Notes: generated from the letters alone by a model not told the origin. DNA of 64,000 nucleotides from JAAYXE01 sp964391195 (GCA_964391195.1 CAYMLG010000001.1:62001-126000), one strand, 5' to 3'. Counted from the stretch's first letter, positions 17,285 through 26,796 are shown. Numbers and translations: made by a program.

Positions 17285-18225
17285 CGTTGGTAGCGATAGC
17301 GCCGCCGCCAGGCGGCGAGCAGACCCCGGCGGGCAGAGGGGCTCAGGAAGGTGCCCAGCAGCCCCAGGTAGGCGCTCAGCAGGGCGGGGTGCAGGCGGAT
17401 GGCCATCAGGCTGAGGCGGCGGGCGAAGGCAAACTGTTCCTGCGATCCCGCGGACAGCAGATTGTGGCTGAAGTTGGCATACATCCTGGCCAGCGCCTTG
17501 CGCCGGAAAGCCGGGCGGAGGGCGGGGTCCTCGGCGAAAGCCTTGTGCATGTAGCGCTCGAAGGAGGCCAGCGCGGCGGCTTTGCCGGCTGAGGCATTGT
17601 CAGGGTGCACCCGAATCTTGCTCAGCGCCTCCGGAATACAGGCCAGCGGGTAGCAGCGGGCAATCCGCCGCCACAGATCCAGGTCCTCGCCCCAGCGCAG
17701 GGTTTCATCGAAGCCGCCGACCTCATGCAGGACGGCCGCAGGCGCCATCACACAGGGGACCGCAATCAGCACCGACCAGTAGAGCAGCATCCCGGGGTAC
17801 ACCCGCCCGCTAAAAAAGGAAGTATCCCGCAGGCCGAGATGGGCGCCCGAGTCGTCGAATTTCAGATAGTGCGAGTGGACCAGCCCGGTGCCGGGGTGTT
17901 CCTCCAGGTAGGCGACTTGTTTCTCCAGTTTGGATGGCTCGAACAGGTCGTCAGAATCGAGGAAGGCCAGGTACTTGCCCCGCGCCAGGCGGATCCCCTG
18001 GTTGCGCGCCGCCGAGACACCCTGGTTGGATTGGTACACGTAGCGCAGCCTCTCCCGGTGGGCATAAGTTTCGAGCCAAGCCCCGGTGCCGTCCGTCGAG
18101 CCGTCGTCCACCACAATGACCTCAACCTGGCGATAGGTCTGGGACCATACGCTCTCCAGCGCTTCCGCCAGATAGCGGCGCCGGTTGTAGGTGGGGATGA
18201 TGACGCTGACCAGAGGAGGGTTCAT
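17281..18225 (-). CDS. Glycosyltransferase family 2 protein
   Basis: A 314-aa GT-A enzyme. The start at 18225 (MNPPLVSVIIPTYNRRRYL) is chosen because it precedes the classic GT2 strand and avoids the neighbouring gene that ends at 18254; CAGAGGAGGG lies on the wrong strand, so no clear Shine-Dalgarno decides it. Motifs: VIVVDDGSTDGTG, NQGVSAARNQGIRLA, AFLDSDDLF (DxD) and WGEDLDLWRRIA (catalytic ED region). Length is normal. It overlaps the following GT4 gene by 4 bp. Confidence 0.9.
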   Translation of the reverse strand: MNPPLVSVIIPTYNRRRYLAEALESVWSQTYRQVEVIVVDDGSTDGTGAWLETYAHRERLRYVYQSNQGVSAARNQGIRLARGKYLAFLDSDDLFEPSKLEKQVAYLEEHPGTGLVHSHYLKFDDSGAHLGLRDTSFFSGRVYPGMLLYWSVLIAVPCVMAPAAVLHEVGGFDETLRWGEDLDLWRRIARCYPLACIPEALSKIRVHPDNASAGKAAALASFERYMHKAFAEDPALRPAFRRKALARMYANFSHNLLSAGSQEQFAFARRLSLMAIRLHPALLSAYLGLLGTFLSPSARRGLLAAWRRRYRYQR

Positions 18226-18253
18226 GACTGTGCCTGTAAACCCATCGCAGACC

Positions 18254-19579
18254 TCAGCCCAGGATCCGGGCCCAGGCTTCCACCCGGCGGTTGATCTCCT
18301 CCGGGCTGAAAACATCGTGTTCGTGCGGGTTCCAATTCCGGTCCGTGGTTTGAATCCCCAGGGCTGCGGCGGTATCCTGGAGCAGGTTCCAACCAGCCCT
18401 GCGGGCTTTGCGCTTGAGCTTGTCGAAGGTCAGCCGTTTGACTTCCGCCGAGACCTGCACCGGCCGGGGGACCGCTGTTTCGCCCTGGAATACGCTCCGC
18501 AGCAGGGCTGCCAGGTTGGCAATCGCGTCGCCCCGGCTCATCATCTGGCGCCGCACCCATGCCTCCAGCGGGCCCCAGTTGGCTTCCGCCGGCTGGCTGT
18601 ACATCGCCTGCAAAAATTCTTCCTGGGTTCTGAGCTGGGCGGTCAGATCGTACCATTCGTTGTACAGGAAGTCCGGCATTGGGTAAGGCGAGAGCATATA
18701 GACCGGCTTGGCGGCCACGGCGGCTTCCAGCAGGGTGGTGCTGTACGAGGACAGCACGATATCGCTGGCCAGGATCCACTCTCGCACGGTGCCGTCCTTG
18801 ATGACGTGCAGGTGGGGCGTCAGCTCGCCCGAAAGGTCCCGGATCGCCTGGGCAAAACTCTGCTCGGGGATGGCCGGCCGGGGGCGGACGATCACTTCCA
18901 CCCGGCCCTCTTCGCCGGCCTTGCGCCACCAGTGCGCCGCCTCGCGCAGCGAATCGCGGGCGAAATCGCGGTAGCGGTAGGCGTCATCGGGGTTGAACCC
19001 CCGGCGGATCCGGTCGCGGACCATGTGGTCTCGAAAAAAAGCCCAACCGTAATTTTCGGGGACAAAGATCCAGCGCTTCTCCGGGTCGAGCCCGAACCGG
19101 GAGGCGAAAACCTCTCGCCCGATCTCGAAGTAGGCCCGGTAGGGCGGGCAGTACAGCGCCAGGGAAGGATTGCCATTCACAGTGATGTTTTCCGCCGGCA
19201 CTCCGTTGGCTTGCAGATATTCGGCGAAGAAATCCCCCCAGGCGTGGTGGTGTACGAAGCTGCGGGCGAAGCTGTCCTTGGGGGCCTTGAAACCTTGTTG
19301 GGTTTTGCCCAGCACCTGTTCGAAGGCCAGGTTTACAAAGAGCGCTTCGGGCCAGGCTGCGACCAGCGGCTCCAGGCCGGCATCTTTGACCGAGACGCAG
19401 TATGGAATTGCGACCACCTGCGGGCGCACCCGGGCCGTGTACGCCGGTAGATCGCCAACGATGGAGGCTACCTCGCAAGTCAGGCCATAGTCCCGCTCGA
19501 GCAGGTATTTGACCGCACAGGCGATGTCCAGCTCGCGGGCGGCGTGTTCGACGAAGTAGACGAGGTCAACGTTTTTCAT
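18254..19579 (-). CDS. Surface carbohydrate biosynthesis protein, GT-B-like
   Basis: A 441-aa soluble protein. The N-terminal half has FVEHAARELDIACAVKYLLE and FVNLAFEQVLGKTQQGFKAP; the C-terminal half has EVIVRPRPAIPEQ, LASDIVLSSYSTTLLEAAVA and AKPVYMLSPYP, a GT-B-like donor region reminiscent of capsule or surface carbohydrate biosynthesis proteins. It overlaps the NeuA gene by 4 bp. Direct coupling to the CMP-sugar gene makes a nonulosonic acid transferase a plausible role, but no catalytic residue is proven. Confidence 0.6.
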   Translation of the reverse strand: MKNVDLVYFVEHAARELDIACAVKYLLERDYGLTCEVASIVGDLPAYTARVRPQVVAIPYCVSVKDAGLEPLVAAWPEALFVNLAFEQVLGKTQQGFKAPKDSFARSFVHHHAWGDFFAEYLQANGVPAENITVNGNPSLALYCPPYRAYFEIGREVFASRFGLDPEKRWIFVPENYGWAFFRDHMVRDRIRRGFNPDDAYRYRDFARDSLREAAHWWRKAGEEGRVEVIVRPRPAIPEQSFAQAIRDLSGELTPHLHVIKDGTVREWILASDIVLSSYSTTLLEAAVAAKPVYMLSPYPMPDFLYNEWYDLTAQLRTQEEFLQAMYSQPAEANWGPLEAWVRRQMMSRGDAIANLAALLRSVFQGETAVPRPVQVSAEVKRLTFDKLKRKARRAGWNLLQDTAAALGIQTTDRNWNPHEHDVFSPEEINRRVEAWARILG

Positions 19580-20286
19580 GATGCGGATGCACTCTTCAAC
19601 TGCTGAAGGTAAAACTCGGCCAGTTCGAGGTCGAGGGGGTCGTCGATATCGAGCGATTCGATCCGCCCCATCTCGTAGGGGCGGACGTGTTCGCCGTACA
19701 ACAGGCCCTGCTCGATCGTCGCCCGGCGCACGACCAGCACGGCGGGGCCGTTGCGGGCGTAGACCCGCGGTTTGGCCTGGCGGCGGAGGACCAGCGGCCC
19801 TTCCAGGAACGGCACCAGGCGGCCGTCGGGCTCCAGGCGCATGACGGACACCGGGTTGTACTGGTGGGGCACCGCGACCACCGATACGACCGTGTCGGCC
19901 CCGCTGGCTTCGAGCAGCTCCACCGCGGCATCGATGTCTTCCGCCCGGCGCAGGGGAGAGGTGGGCTGCAGCAGCACGACCGCCTGCGGCATATACCCCT
20001 CCCGCTCCCGGAGCCAGCGCAGCGCGTGCTGGATGACCGGCACGATGGGGGTATCGTCCCGGGCCAGCTCAGGTGGGCGCAGGTAGGGGGCGTCCACTCC
20101 GCACGCCCGGCCGGTGGCTGCGATTTCGGGGTCGTCGGTGTCGAGCAAGAGGCGGCTCAAACGGCGGCTCCGGCGGGCGGCATCGCAGGTGTACGCCAGC
20201 AGCGGACGCCCGCCCAGGGGGGCGATATTCTTATGGGGGATCGCTTTCGATCCCCCGCGGGCGGGGATGATCCCAAGGACCTCCAT
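19576..20286 (-). CDS. neuA: CMP-nonulosonic acid synthetase (NeuA/LegF-like), set B
   Basis: A 236-aa acylneuraminate cytidylyltransferase that couples a sialic-type acid to CMP. The start MEVLGIIPARGGSKAIPHKN at 20286 places the CTP-binding RGGSK loop at residues 10 to 14 and overlaps the NeuC-like gene's stop; the open frame reaching 20562 is an out-of-context extension. Also seen: LLQPTSPLRRAEDID near residue 108, YARNGPAVLVV and SLDIDDPLDLELAE. NeuB and NeuC relatives lie directly upstream. Substrate (Neu, Leg or another) is not determinable. Confidence 0.9.
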   Translation of the reverse strand: MEVLGIIPARGGSKAIPHKNIAPLGGRPLLAYTCDAARRSRRLSRLLLDTDDPEIAATGRACGVDAPYLRPPELARDDTPIVPVIQHALRWLREREGYMPQAVVLLQPTSPLRRAEDIDAAVELLEASGADTVVSVVAVPHQYNPVSVMRLEPDGRLVPFLEGPLVLRRQAKPRVYARNGPAVLVVRRATIEQGLLYGEHVRPYEMGRIESLDIDDPLDLELAEFYLQQLKSASAS

Positions 20287-21440
20287 CAGTAGGTGATCCG
20301 TTTCTGAATGGAAAATTCTGCCGTGGCCAGGATCGCGGCAATGCGCTCCCCGGCGTGGCCGTCTCCGTAGATCGGCTCGGACGGGTAGCGACCGTTGGCT
20401 AACTGCTTGCGCACGGCTTCCACGATCTGCTCGCGGTCGTAATCGGTGTCGATCACGTTCCGGCCGCGCTCCCGCCCCGCCTGGCGCGTGCCGATATTCA
20501 CTGCAGGCGTTCCCAGGTACGCGCCCTCGCGGATAGCGGCGCTCGAATTGCCGATCTTGCACGCGCAGCGCTTCATCAGGCGCACGTAGGTTTCAACCGA
20601 GAAGTTCTTGTAGAAGCGGATATAGTCGTGCGGATAATGCTCGCGGAACTTGCGCATGCCCCGAGCGATATCCTCGGAACCGGCGTCTACGTTGGGCCAG
20701 AGCATGATGGTCGGCATCTGCAGGGTTTGCAGGGCCATCAGGGTCTCGGTGATCTGGCGTTCGCCGTCGCCGAACTCGGTGGTCACCGGGTGCTGGGAGA
20801 CGAGCAGGAAGGGCTCATCGAGGTTGATCTGCCCGCCCACGCCTTCGTACTCCAGCCAGGCCCGTTCCGGGAGCTGGCTGTCCTCGCAGGCGATCTCGGC
20901 CACCAGGTCGATGCGCGGGCAGCCGACGACGTGCACCGTCCTCGGGTCTTCGCCCATGTGGATGATGCGCCTGCCCGCCTCCTGGTTGGCCGGGAAATGG
21001 ATGTGCGCCAGCTTGGTGACCGCATGGCGGATGCTCTCGTCGATGGTGCCGGAGACCTCCCCGCCCATGGTATGAGCCAGGGGGATGTTCATGTAGGCTG
21101 CAGCCACCGCCGTCGCCATCGTCTCGAAACGGTCGCCGACCGTGACGACCACATCGGGGGCCAGGTTTTCGAACACGGTGGGCAGTTCGAGCAGGCCCAG
21201 CCCGGTCGATTTCGCCATCGTCACCGGGTTCTCGCCCTCGATGATCATGTGCACCCGCGCGTTGGGCGTGAATCCATCGGCTTCGATGACTTCGACCACC
21301 GAACCGAAGCGGTCCAGCAGCGCGGAGGCCCCGGCGACCAACTGCAGCTCCAGGTCGGGGTGGTTTTGAACCGCGCGCATCACGCTCTTGATGCTGCTGT
21401 AATTGGCGCGGGATCCGACAACGATACAAACTTTACGCAT
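20286..21440 (-). CDS. neuC: Hydrolysing UDP-GlcNAc-type 2-epimerase (NeuC/LegG-like), set B
   Basis: A 384-aa GT-B-fold enzyme that removes UDP and epimerises C2 to supply a ManNAc-type precursor. Motifs: VCIVVGSRANYSSIKSVM, VVTVGDRFETMATAVAAAYM, HTMGGEVSGTIDESIRHAVT, QHPVTTEF, CKIGNSSAAIREGAYLGTP and NIGTRQAGRERGRNVIDTDY. All are diagnostic for hydrolysing epimerases of NeuC type rather than WecB. It lies 16 bp after NeuB and overlaps NeuA. It differs clearly from the second copy at 24548, so the two probably act on different UDP-sugars, such as UDP-GlcNAc and UDP-diNAcBac. Confidence 0.9.
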   Translation of the reverse strand: MRKVCIVVGSRANYSSIKSVMRAVQNHPDLELQLVAGASALLDRFGSVVEVIEADGFTPNARVHMIIEGENPVTMAKSTGLGLLELPTVFENLAPDVVVTVGDRFETMATAVAAAYMNIPLAHTMGGEVSGTIDESIRHAVTKLAHIHFPANQEAGRRIIHMGEDPRTVHVVGCPRIDLVAEIACEDSQLPERAWLEYEGVGGQINLDEPFLLVSQHPVTTEFGDGERQITETLMALQTLQMPTIMLWPNVDAGSEDIARGMRKFREHYPHDYIRFYKNFSVETYVRLMKRCACKIGNSSAAIREGAYLGTPAVNIGTRQAGRERGRNVIDTDYDREQIVEAVRKQLANGRYPSEPIYGDGHAGERIAAILATAEFSIQKRITY

Positions 21441-21456
21441 AACGGTTTCCTTCAGT

Positions 21457-22464
21457 TTAGAATGCCTCTAAATCTTCATCCATCAAGACCCGCCCGGCGG
21501 GGATGGTGCGGGCCGCGCGGCGGCCCAAGACCTCGGTATAGCGGGCGGCGGGGATGCCGGTCCCCGGCTTTTTGATCCCGATCATCTCGGGGGTGAGCAC
21601 CGCCCCGGCCGGAATCTCCACCAGCGAAACCAGGCTCTTCTCGAATATCTCCTTCATGCCGCGGAAGCGCTCGGCGCTGCTCTTATCCACCGGGTGGGCC
21701 AGCATCACCTCGATCGCCCGGATGCCCTCCACCAGCCCGGCAAATTCGGCCGGCTCCAGCGAGTGCCTGGCATCGCTCCCGTACATCAGGCGGCTGAAGG
21801 TGAAATGCTTTTCGATCACCGCCGCTCCCAGCGTAACCGCCGCCAGAGAGGCGTAGGGGGTGAGGGTGTGGTCCGACAACCCCACCGGTTTTCCGTAGCG
21901 GGCCTTCATCTCCAGCATCACGTTCAGCCCCACCTGCTCGTAAGGACAGGGGTATTCGGAAGTGCACTGCAGCAGGGTGAGCCGGGATGTGCAGCGCAGA
22001 ATGGTATTTACCGCCGCATCCAGTTCTTCCCAGGAGCTCATCCCCGAGGAGAGGATCACCGGTTTCCCGGTGCGGGCCGCGGCTTCCAGCAAGGGCAGGT
22101 TGGTCACCTCGCCGGAGGGGATTTTATAGGCTTCCACCCCGACCTCCTCAAGCAGCTCGACCGCCTCGATGGAGAAGGGCGAGGACAAAAAGGCGACCTG
22201 CTGTTCCTCGCAGTGCGCCTTGAGCGCTTTCCACTGTTCCCGGCTAAACCCGGTGCGCTCGAAATATTCATAGCGGGGCTCACCCTTAAAATAGGGCGGC
22301 ATAGGGGCGTCGCGCAGGGTTTCGGCGGCGGCGATATGGGTCTGGAACTTGACCGCGTCGACTCCGCAGGCTGCCGCGGCTTCGATCAGTTTAAGGGCGT
22401 TGCCGAAGCTGCCATCGTGCACTGAGCCCACCTCGGCAATGATCTCCACTTTCGATGTGTTCAT
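21457..22464 (-). CDS. neuB: NeuB-family nonulosonic acid synthase, set B
   Basis: A 335-aa PEP-dependent synthase. The TIM barrel begins with VEIIAEVGSVHDGSFGNALK and includes KFQTHIAAAETLRDA, IPSGEVTNLPLLEA, ILSSGMSSWEELDAA and VGLSDHT and AVIEKHFTFSR, which contain the metal-binding histidines. A C-terminal SAF domain starts near residue 275 (GAVLTPEMIGIKKPGTGIP). Slightly shorter at the N-terminus than the other two copies. NeuC and NeuA follow directly, forming a complete set B pathway from UDP-sugar to CMP-nonulosonate. Confidence 0.92.
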   Translation of the reverse strand: MNTSKVEIIAEVGSVHDGSFGNALKLIEAAAACGVDAVKFQTHIAAAETLRDAPMPPYFKGEPRYEYFERTGFSREQWKALKAHCEEQQVAFLSSPFSIEAVELLEEVGVEAYKIPSGEVTNLPLLEAAARTGKPVILSSGMSSWEELDAAVNTILRCTSRLTLLQCTSEYPCPYEQVGLNVMLEMKARYGKPVGLSDHTLTPYASLAAVTLGAAVIEKHFTFSRLMYGSDARHSLEPAEFAGLVEGIRAIEVMLAHPVDKSSAERFRGMKEIFEKSLVSLVEIPAGAVLTPEMIGIKKPGTGIPAARYTEVLGRRAARTIPAGRVLMDEDLEAF

Positions 22465-22506
22465 CGTCTTATCTTCCTTCGCCAGGGCCGCGGGCCGGGC
22501 GCCGGC

Positions 22507-23892
22507 TTACCCACGGCTTTTCTCTGACGCCTGGATCAACTCAATTATTCTCCGGCAGGCCTGCCCGTCGAACGGGGCGATCTGCGCCGCACAGTCCGCC
22601 TGGGCCTGGCGCAAGGATCGGGCGTAGTCTGGGTCGTTGAAGCAGCGGGCCAGGACCGGGCCGAGCCGGTCGAGCCCTTCGACCTTGATCACCCCCGGCA
22701 GATGATCGTAAATATCGTAGCCCAGGCCGGCGGTATCGATCACTACCGCGGGGATGCCGAGCAGCACGGCCCACAGCACGGTGGTGGAAAAGCCGGCGGC
22801 GAACAGGTCTGCGACGGGTAAGACCTCCTGCAAGGGTTCTTCCAGGATTCTGGCCTCGTACTCGCTTTCCAGGAAGCGATACTGAGCCGGGTCCGACTTG
22901 GGGTGAAGTGAGAGCAGCAGGTTCGCCCCGCTGCCCGCCAGGGCCTGCACCAGGGAGCGGGTTTCAGCCCAGTGCTGATTGGCCTCGATCAGGTTGTGCT
23001 CCACCAGGTGAGGCACGGCGCACACCAGGTTGGGCCGCTCCGCGGGCAGCGAGTATTTCTGCCCCAGCGCCCGGCGCAGTTCGCCCGCCTGCCGGGCCCG
23101 CCGGTACAGGCCGTCATGGCTGGGGTTGCCGGTCACCCGCAGCCTGGAGGCCGGCACACCCTGGCTTGCGAAGCGGCGGCGGTCTTCCTCTCCGGTGACC
23201 GTGACCCAGGTGGTATGGCCTCCACCCAACACCCAGGGGTTGGACGGGAGCATGCCCATCCAGGCCAGGGCCAGGGTGACAGCCGGCGAATAAAACAGCA
23301 GCGGCCCGTACAGGGTCTCCTTCACCTGGGCCGGGTAGCGAAGGCGGATCCAGCGCTTGAGCAGGGTTTGCCCGCCCGATCCCGGATGATAGAGCGGGTC
23401 GTCTTTGCGCAGCAGGCCCAGGTCTTTGCCGTCCGGCAGATTGGCGTAGGCATAGGAGACCAGGATGGTCGGGCAGCCGGCTTCCTGCGCGGCCTTGAGG
23501 AAGGCCAATTCGCCGTTCAGGTGCCGGTCGCCGGAGACCAGCAGGGCAGCCGGTCGGGTTTCGGCCAGGACCGCTCGCGCCTGGCGCAGGGACCTGGACA
23601 GCTCGCGCAGGGTGCTGCCCAAAGCCAGGGGCCACCAGCGGGCGAGAGTTTTCCGCAGCCCGCGCTTCTGCCTGGGCAGCGGCCTGGCCCCGGAGTGCGC
23701 GCGGCCGCCGGGCGCGTACAATCGCCGCACCTGCACTCCGCGCGGCAGGTGCCCGAGGGCGAAGGCTTCCATCCCGCGATCGGCCAGCACCATCACGGGG
23801 GTGTAGCTTCCCTCCGCCTGGATCGCCTCTGCCAGCAGGAGCATTTCCTTCAGGGCCGAGGTGTTGGCCGGCTGCAGCAGGACCGTGCTCAT
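22507..23892 (-). CDS. Putative GT-B transferase of unknown family
   Basis: A 461-aa soluble protein starting at 23892 (MSTVLLQPANTSALKEMLLL), ATGA-overlapping the NeuD-like gene; the longer frame to 24006 lies inside neuD. N-terminal Rossmann half: LLVSGDRHLNGELAFLKAAQ and TILVSYAYANLPDGK. C-terminal half: RLRVTGNPSHDGLYRRA, LLLSLHPKSDPAQYRFLE, VADLFAAGFSTTVLWAVLLG and VVIDTAGLGYDIYDH, a layout shared by epimerase-like GT-B folds and capsule transferases. It separates nonulosonic sets A and B. A sugar transfer role is inferred; no family can be named. Confidence 0.55.
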   Translation of the reverse strand: MSTVLLQPANTSALKEMLLLAEAIQAEGSYTPVMVLADRGMEAFALGHLPRGVQVRRLYAPGGRAHSGARPLPRQKRGLRKTLARWWPLALGSTLRELSRSLRQARAVLAETRPAALLVSGDRHLNGELAFLKAAQEAGCPTILVSYAYANLPDGKDLGLLRKDDPLYHPGSGGQTLLKRWIRLRYPAQVKETLYGPLLFYSPAVTLALAWMGMLPSNPWVLGGGHTTWVTVTGEEDRRRFASQGVPASRLRVTGNPSHDGLYRRARQAGELRRALGQKYSLPAERPNLVCAVPHLVEHNLIEANQHWAETRSLVQALAGSGANLLLSLHPKSDPAQYRFLESEYEARILEEPLQEVLPVADLFAAGFSTTVLWAVLLGIPAVVIDTAGLGYDIYDHLPGVIKVEGLDRLGPVLARCFNDPDYARSLRQAQADCAAQIAPFDGQACRRIIELIQASEKSRG

Positions 23893-24551
23893 GGTCTCCT
23901 CGCCAACGGCCGGGCCGGCACGCCGACCACGGTAACGCCGGGGGGGACATCGCGGACGACAACCGCCCCCGCCCCGACGATGGCCCCGCTGCCGATCGAA
24001 ATGCACTGGCGGACGGAGGCCCCCAGGCCGATATGCGCCCCGCTGCCGACCTGCACCGTGCTGGCCAACCGCGCCCCGCTGGCCACGTGAACGTGATCGC
24101 CGATGCGGCAGTCGTGCTCGACGATCGCCCCGCTGTTGACGATCACGTTTTCGCCCAGCACCGCCCCGGCGTTGACAATGCAGCCGGGTAAGAGCTGCGC
24201 GCCGCGGCCGATCTCGGCCCAGGAAGATACGATCGCCCGCGGGTGGATGATCATCAGCGGCTTGAGGCCGTAGGCCAGGCCCAGTTCGTACAGCTTGCGG
24301 CGGGGGCCGGCGTCGCCGGTGGAGCCCAGGCCGACGGCGAAGTGGTCCACCCCCCGGGCGAGCAGTTCCGGCAGCAGCTCATCGCCGCCCAGGACGGGCA
24401 CATTCAGGACGCTTTTGCCCCACAGCGAAGGGTTGGAATCCAGGATGCCGGCCAGTTCGGCTGCCTGGCTGCTCTGCACGCAGTCGATCAACACCCGGGC
24501 ATGGCCTCCGCCGCCAAAGAGGACACAAACCGGCCGCGAAGAAGCGCTCAT
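23889..24551 (-). CDS. neuD: NeuD/PglD-type acetyltransferase
   Basis: A 220-aa protein. The N-terminal Rossmann-like PglD_N domain has VLFGGGGHARVLIDCV. From about residue 100 it carries left-handed beta-helix hexapeptide repeats (AEIGRGAQLLPGCIVNAGAV, GENVIVNSGAIVEHDCRIG) with the catalytic His in VEHDC. Such proteins O-acetylate sialic acids (NeuD) or N-acetylate UDP-4-amino sugars (PglD, LegH). Overlap with NeuC and its place in set A support a role on the set A nonulosonic acid or its precursor. The acetylation position is unknown. Confidence 0.88.
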   Translation of the reverse strand: MSASSRPVCVLFGGGGHARVLIDCVQSSQAAELAGILDSNPSLWGKSVLNVPVLGGDELLPELLARGVDHFAVGLGSTGDAGPRRKLYELGLAYGLKPLMIIHPRAIVSSWAEIGRGAQLLPGCIVNAGAVLGENVIVNSGAIVEHDCRIGDHVHVASGARLASTVQVGSGAHIGLGASVRQCISIGSGAIVGAGAVVVRDVPPGVTVVGVPARPLARRP

Positions 24552-25741
24552 GCCCGCACCTCCTCACCCCCGTCTTTGGACCCCGGCCCGGGGAGATCGT
24601 AAAAGGTCTTGGTGATCAGGCGCTCATCCAGGGGCGTTTCTTTCAAGTGCTGCAGGATAATCTCAGCCGCCCGGCCGCCTCCGTAGGGGTTCTGCAGCCC
24701 GCGCAGGCTGAGGCGGAATTCGCCAGAAACCGCCTGCCGGATGCCGGCCAGGATCTGCTCGCGATGGTAGCCGGTGTCGATCACGTTCGCGGCCCGCAGA
24801 CGGCCTTCCTGGCGCGTGCCGATATTGACCACCGGCAAGGTGAATGAAGCGGCTTCCAGGATGCCGCTCGATGAATTGCCAACCATTGCCCGGGCGATGT
24901 TCATCATGCTGAAAAAGTCCTGGATGCCGAAGTTATCGACAATGCGGGCCGAGGCGTGTTCCTGCACGTAGCGGCGGATCTTCTGAATGATCACCCGCCC
25001 GTTGGTGTCGGCGTTGGGTAGGGTGAAAACCACCGGCAGCCCACTGGCCTCCAGGGCGGCCAGCAGCTCGTCCGCCTGCCAGGGAGCCTGCTCGAACTCC
25101 AGGGTGACCGGGTGGAAGGTCACCAGTAAGGGCGGCGGGTCCAGGCACAGGTTGTAGCGGGCTTCCAGATCGGCCGGGGGCAGCAGGGGGAAATCGTTCA
25201 GGTTGTCCAGGCTGAGCGCCCCGGAGACGATCACCCGCCAGGGCTCTTCGCCGAGTTGGATCACCCGGCGGGCGTAGGCCTGAGTGGAGACGAAGTGCAG
25301 GTGGCTGAGCTTGGTGATGGAGTGGCGCAGGGCATCATCGATCGCTCCTCGGGTGATCTCACCCCCGTGCAGGTGGGCCACCGGGATTTTAAAGGGCAGG
25401 GCGGCCAGGGCTGCGGCGTGCATTTCGAAGCGGTCGCCGAGCACCACCAGCAGGTCGGGGCGCAGGCGGGCGAAGGACTGGGCCATGCCGATCACCCCTA
25501 ACCCGGAAGACTTGCCGATCCCCTCCGGAGAATCGGACGAGAGCAGCATCTCCACCTGATCGCCGGGAGTGAACCCTTCCTCGCGGATGGTGTCCACGGT
25601 CCGGCCGAACTCCGGCGAGAGGTGCATGCCGGAGACAATCAGGTGCAGGCGCAGCTCGGGGTCGGCCTCGATCCGGCGCAGCAGCGGGCGATAGATGCCG
25701 AAATCGGAGCGCCCTACGGTCACGACGCCGATGGTCCTCAT
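24548..25741 (-). CDS. neuC: Hydrolysing UDP-GlcNAc-type 2-epimerase (NeuC/LegG-like), set A
   Basis: A 397-aa enzyme of the same class as that at 20286. Motifs: IGVVTVGRSDFGIYRPLLRR, LLVVLGDRFEMHAAALAALP, HLHGGEITRGAIDDALRHS, TFHPVTLEFE, GNSSSGILEAASFTLPVVNI and TRQEGRLRAANVIDTGY. The RSDFG and HGGE-TRGAIDD forms are closest to classic NeuC/LegG. Start and stop overlap NeuB and NeuD by 4 bp each, so set A is translationally coupled. Confidence 0.92.
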   Translation of the reverse strand: MRTIGVVTVGRSDFGIYRPLLRRIEADPELRLHLIVSGMHLSPEFGRTVDTIREEGFTPGDQVEMLLSSDSPEGIGKSSGLGVIGMAQSFARLRPDLLVVLGDRFEMHAAALAALPFKIPVAHLHGGEITRGAIDDALRHSITKLSHLHFVSTQAYARRVIQLGEEPWRVIVSGALSLDNLNDFPLLPPADLEARYNLCLDPPPLLVTFHPVTLEFEQAPWQADELLAALEASGLPVVFTLPNADTNGRVIIQKIRRYVQEHASARIVDNFGIQDFFSMMNIARAMVGNSSSGILEAASFTLPVVNIGTRQEGRLRAANVIDTGYHREQILAGIRQAVSGEFRLSLRGLQNPYGGGRAAEIILQHLKETPLDERLITKTFYDLPGPGSKDGGEEVRA

Positions 25742-26796
25742 GCCAGCATCTCCAGGGTCAGCAGGGTCCCGGCCGGGATATCACCCCGGGCGACGCGCCC
25801 CACCAGGTAGGGGCGCAGAGACGGGGGCAGGCCGGTGCCGGGGCGGCGGATGGCGATATGGGCTTCGGTGAGGGCCGCACCGGCGGGGATATCACAGGCG
25901 GCCACCAGGCTGCGCCGGGCGACGCGAGCGGTGTCGCCCTCGCTGGAGGCCGGGGTTTTGCGCCCGTCGCCCAGGGCGGCTTCCACCGTGCGGACGCCCC
26001 GCACCAGGGCGGCCAACTCAGGAAGCTCGATCGAAGCCTGGTGATCGGGTCCAGGCATACCCCGGTCGAGGGTAAAGTGCTTTTCGATCACGGCCGCGCC
26101 CAGGGCCGCCGCCGCCAGGGCCACCTCCAGCCCCGGGGTGTGGTCGGAATAGCCCACCGGAACCCCAAAGGCCTGCTGCAGGGTGTGCATCGCCCGCAGG
26201 TTGGCATCGGCCGGGTCGGCGGGGTAGTTGGAGACGCAGTGCAGCAGGACGATTTGTTCGTTCCCCGCCCGGCGGATGGCCTGTACGGCGGCCTCCACTT
26301 CGCCCAGGTAGGCCATTCCGGTCGAAACGAGCACCGGTTTGCCCTTGCGGGCGATGTGCTCCAGCAGGGGCAGATTGGTGAGCTCACCCGAGCCGGTCTT
26401 GAACGCCGGGGCCCCGGCTTCGTCCAGGAAGTCGGCGCTCTGCTCGTCGAAGGGGGTGGAGAGGAAGATCAGCCCGCGTTGGCGGCAGTGATCGATCAGG
26501 CGCAGGTGCGCCTCGGGGGACAGTTCCAGGCGGCGCAGCATCTCGAACTGCGATTCGCCCCTCCCGGTGGCCTGGGCCTGATACTCAGCTTTGGGAGCCT
26601 CCGGGGTGACCAGGCGCTCGGCTTTGAAGGTCTGGAATTTAACCACCCCGGCCCCGGCTTCCGCGGCCGCATCCACCAGGCGCAGTGCCAGGTCCAGGTC
26701 ACCGTTGTGGTTGACGCCGGCCTCGGCGATGATCAGGCAGGGCTCTCCCGGGCCAACCCGGGTCCCCTGGATTTCGATCTGCGGCTTGCGATTCAT
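25738..26796 (-). CDS. neuB: NeuB-family nonulosonic acid synthase, set A
   Basis: A 352-aa PEP-dependent synthase. The start at 26796 (MNRKPQIEIQGTRVG) is preferred; the frame extends to 26880 through a hairpin region. Motifs: CLIIAEAGVNHNGDLDLALR, VKFQTFKAERLVT, FKTGSGELTNLPLLEHIA, VLVSTGMAYLGEVEAA, VGYSDHT, AVIEKHFTLDRGMPGPDH, and a C-terminal SAF domain with IAIRRPGTGLPP. The motif set is that of canonical sialic/legionaminic synthases. NeuA lies 80 bp upstream and NeuC overlaps downstream. Confidence 0.93.
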   Translation of the reverse strand: MNRKPQIEIQGTRVGPGEPCLIIAEAGVNHNGDLDLALRLVDAAAEAGAGVVKFQTFKAERLVTPEAPKAEYQAQATGRGESQFEMLRRLELSPEAHLRLIDHCRQRGLIFLSTPFDEQSADFLDEAGAPAFKTGSGELTNLPLLEHIARKGKPVLVSTGMAYLGEVEAAVQAIRRAGNEQIVLLHCVSNYPADPADANLRAMHTLQQAFGVPVGYSDHTPGLEVALAAAALGAAVIEKHFTLDRGMPGPDHQASIELPELAALVRGVRTVEAALGDGRKTPASSEGDTARVARRSLVAACDIPAGAALTEAHIAIRRPGTGLPPSLRPYLVGRVARGDIPAGTLLTLEMLA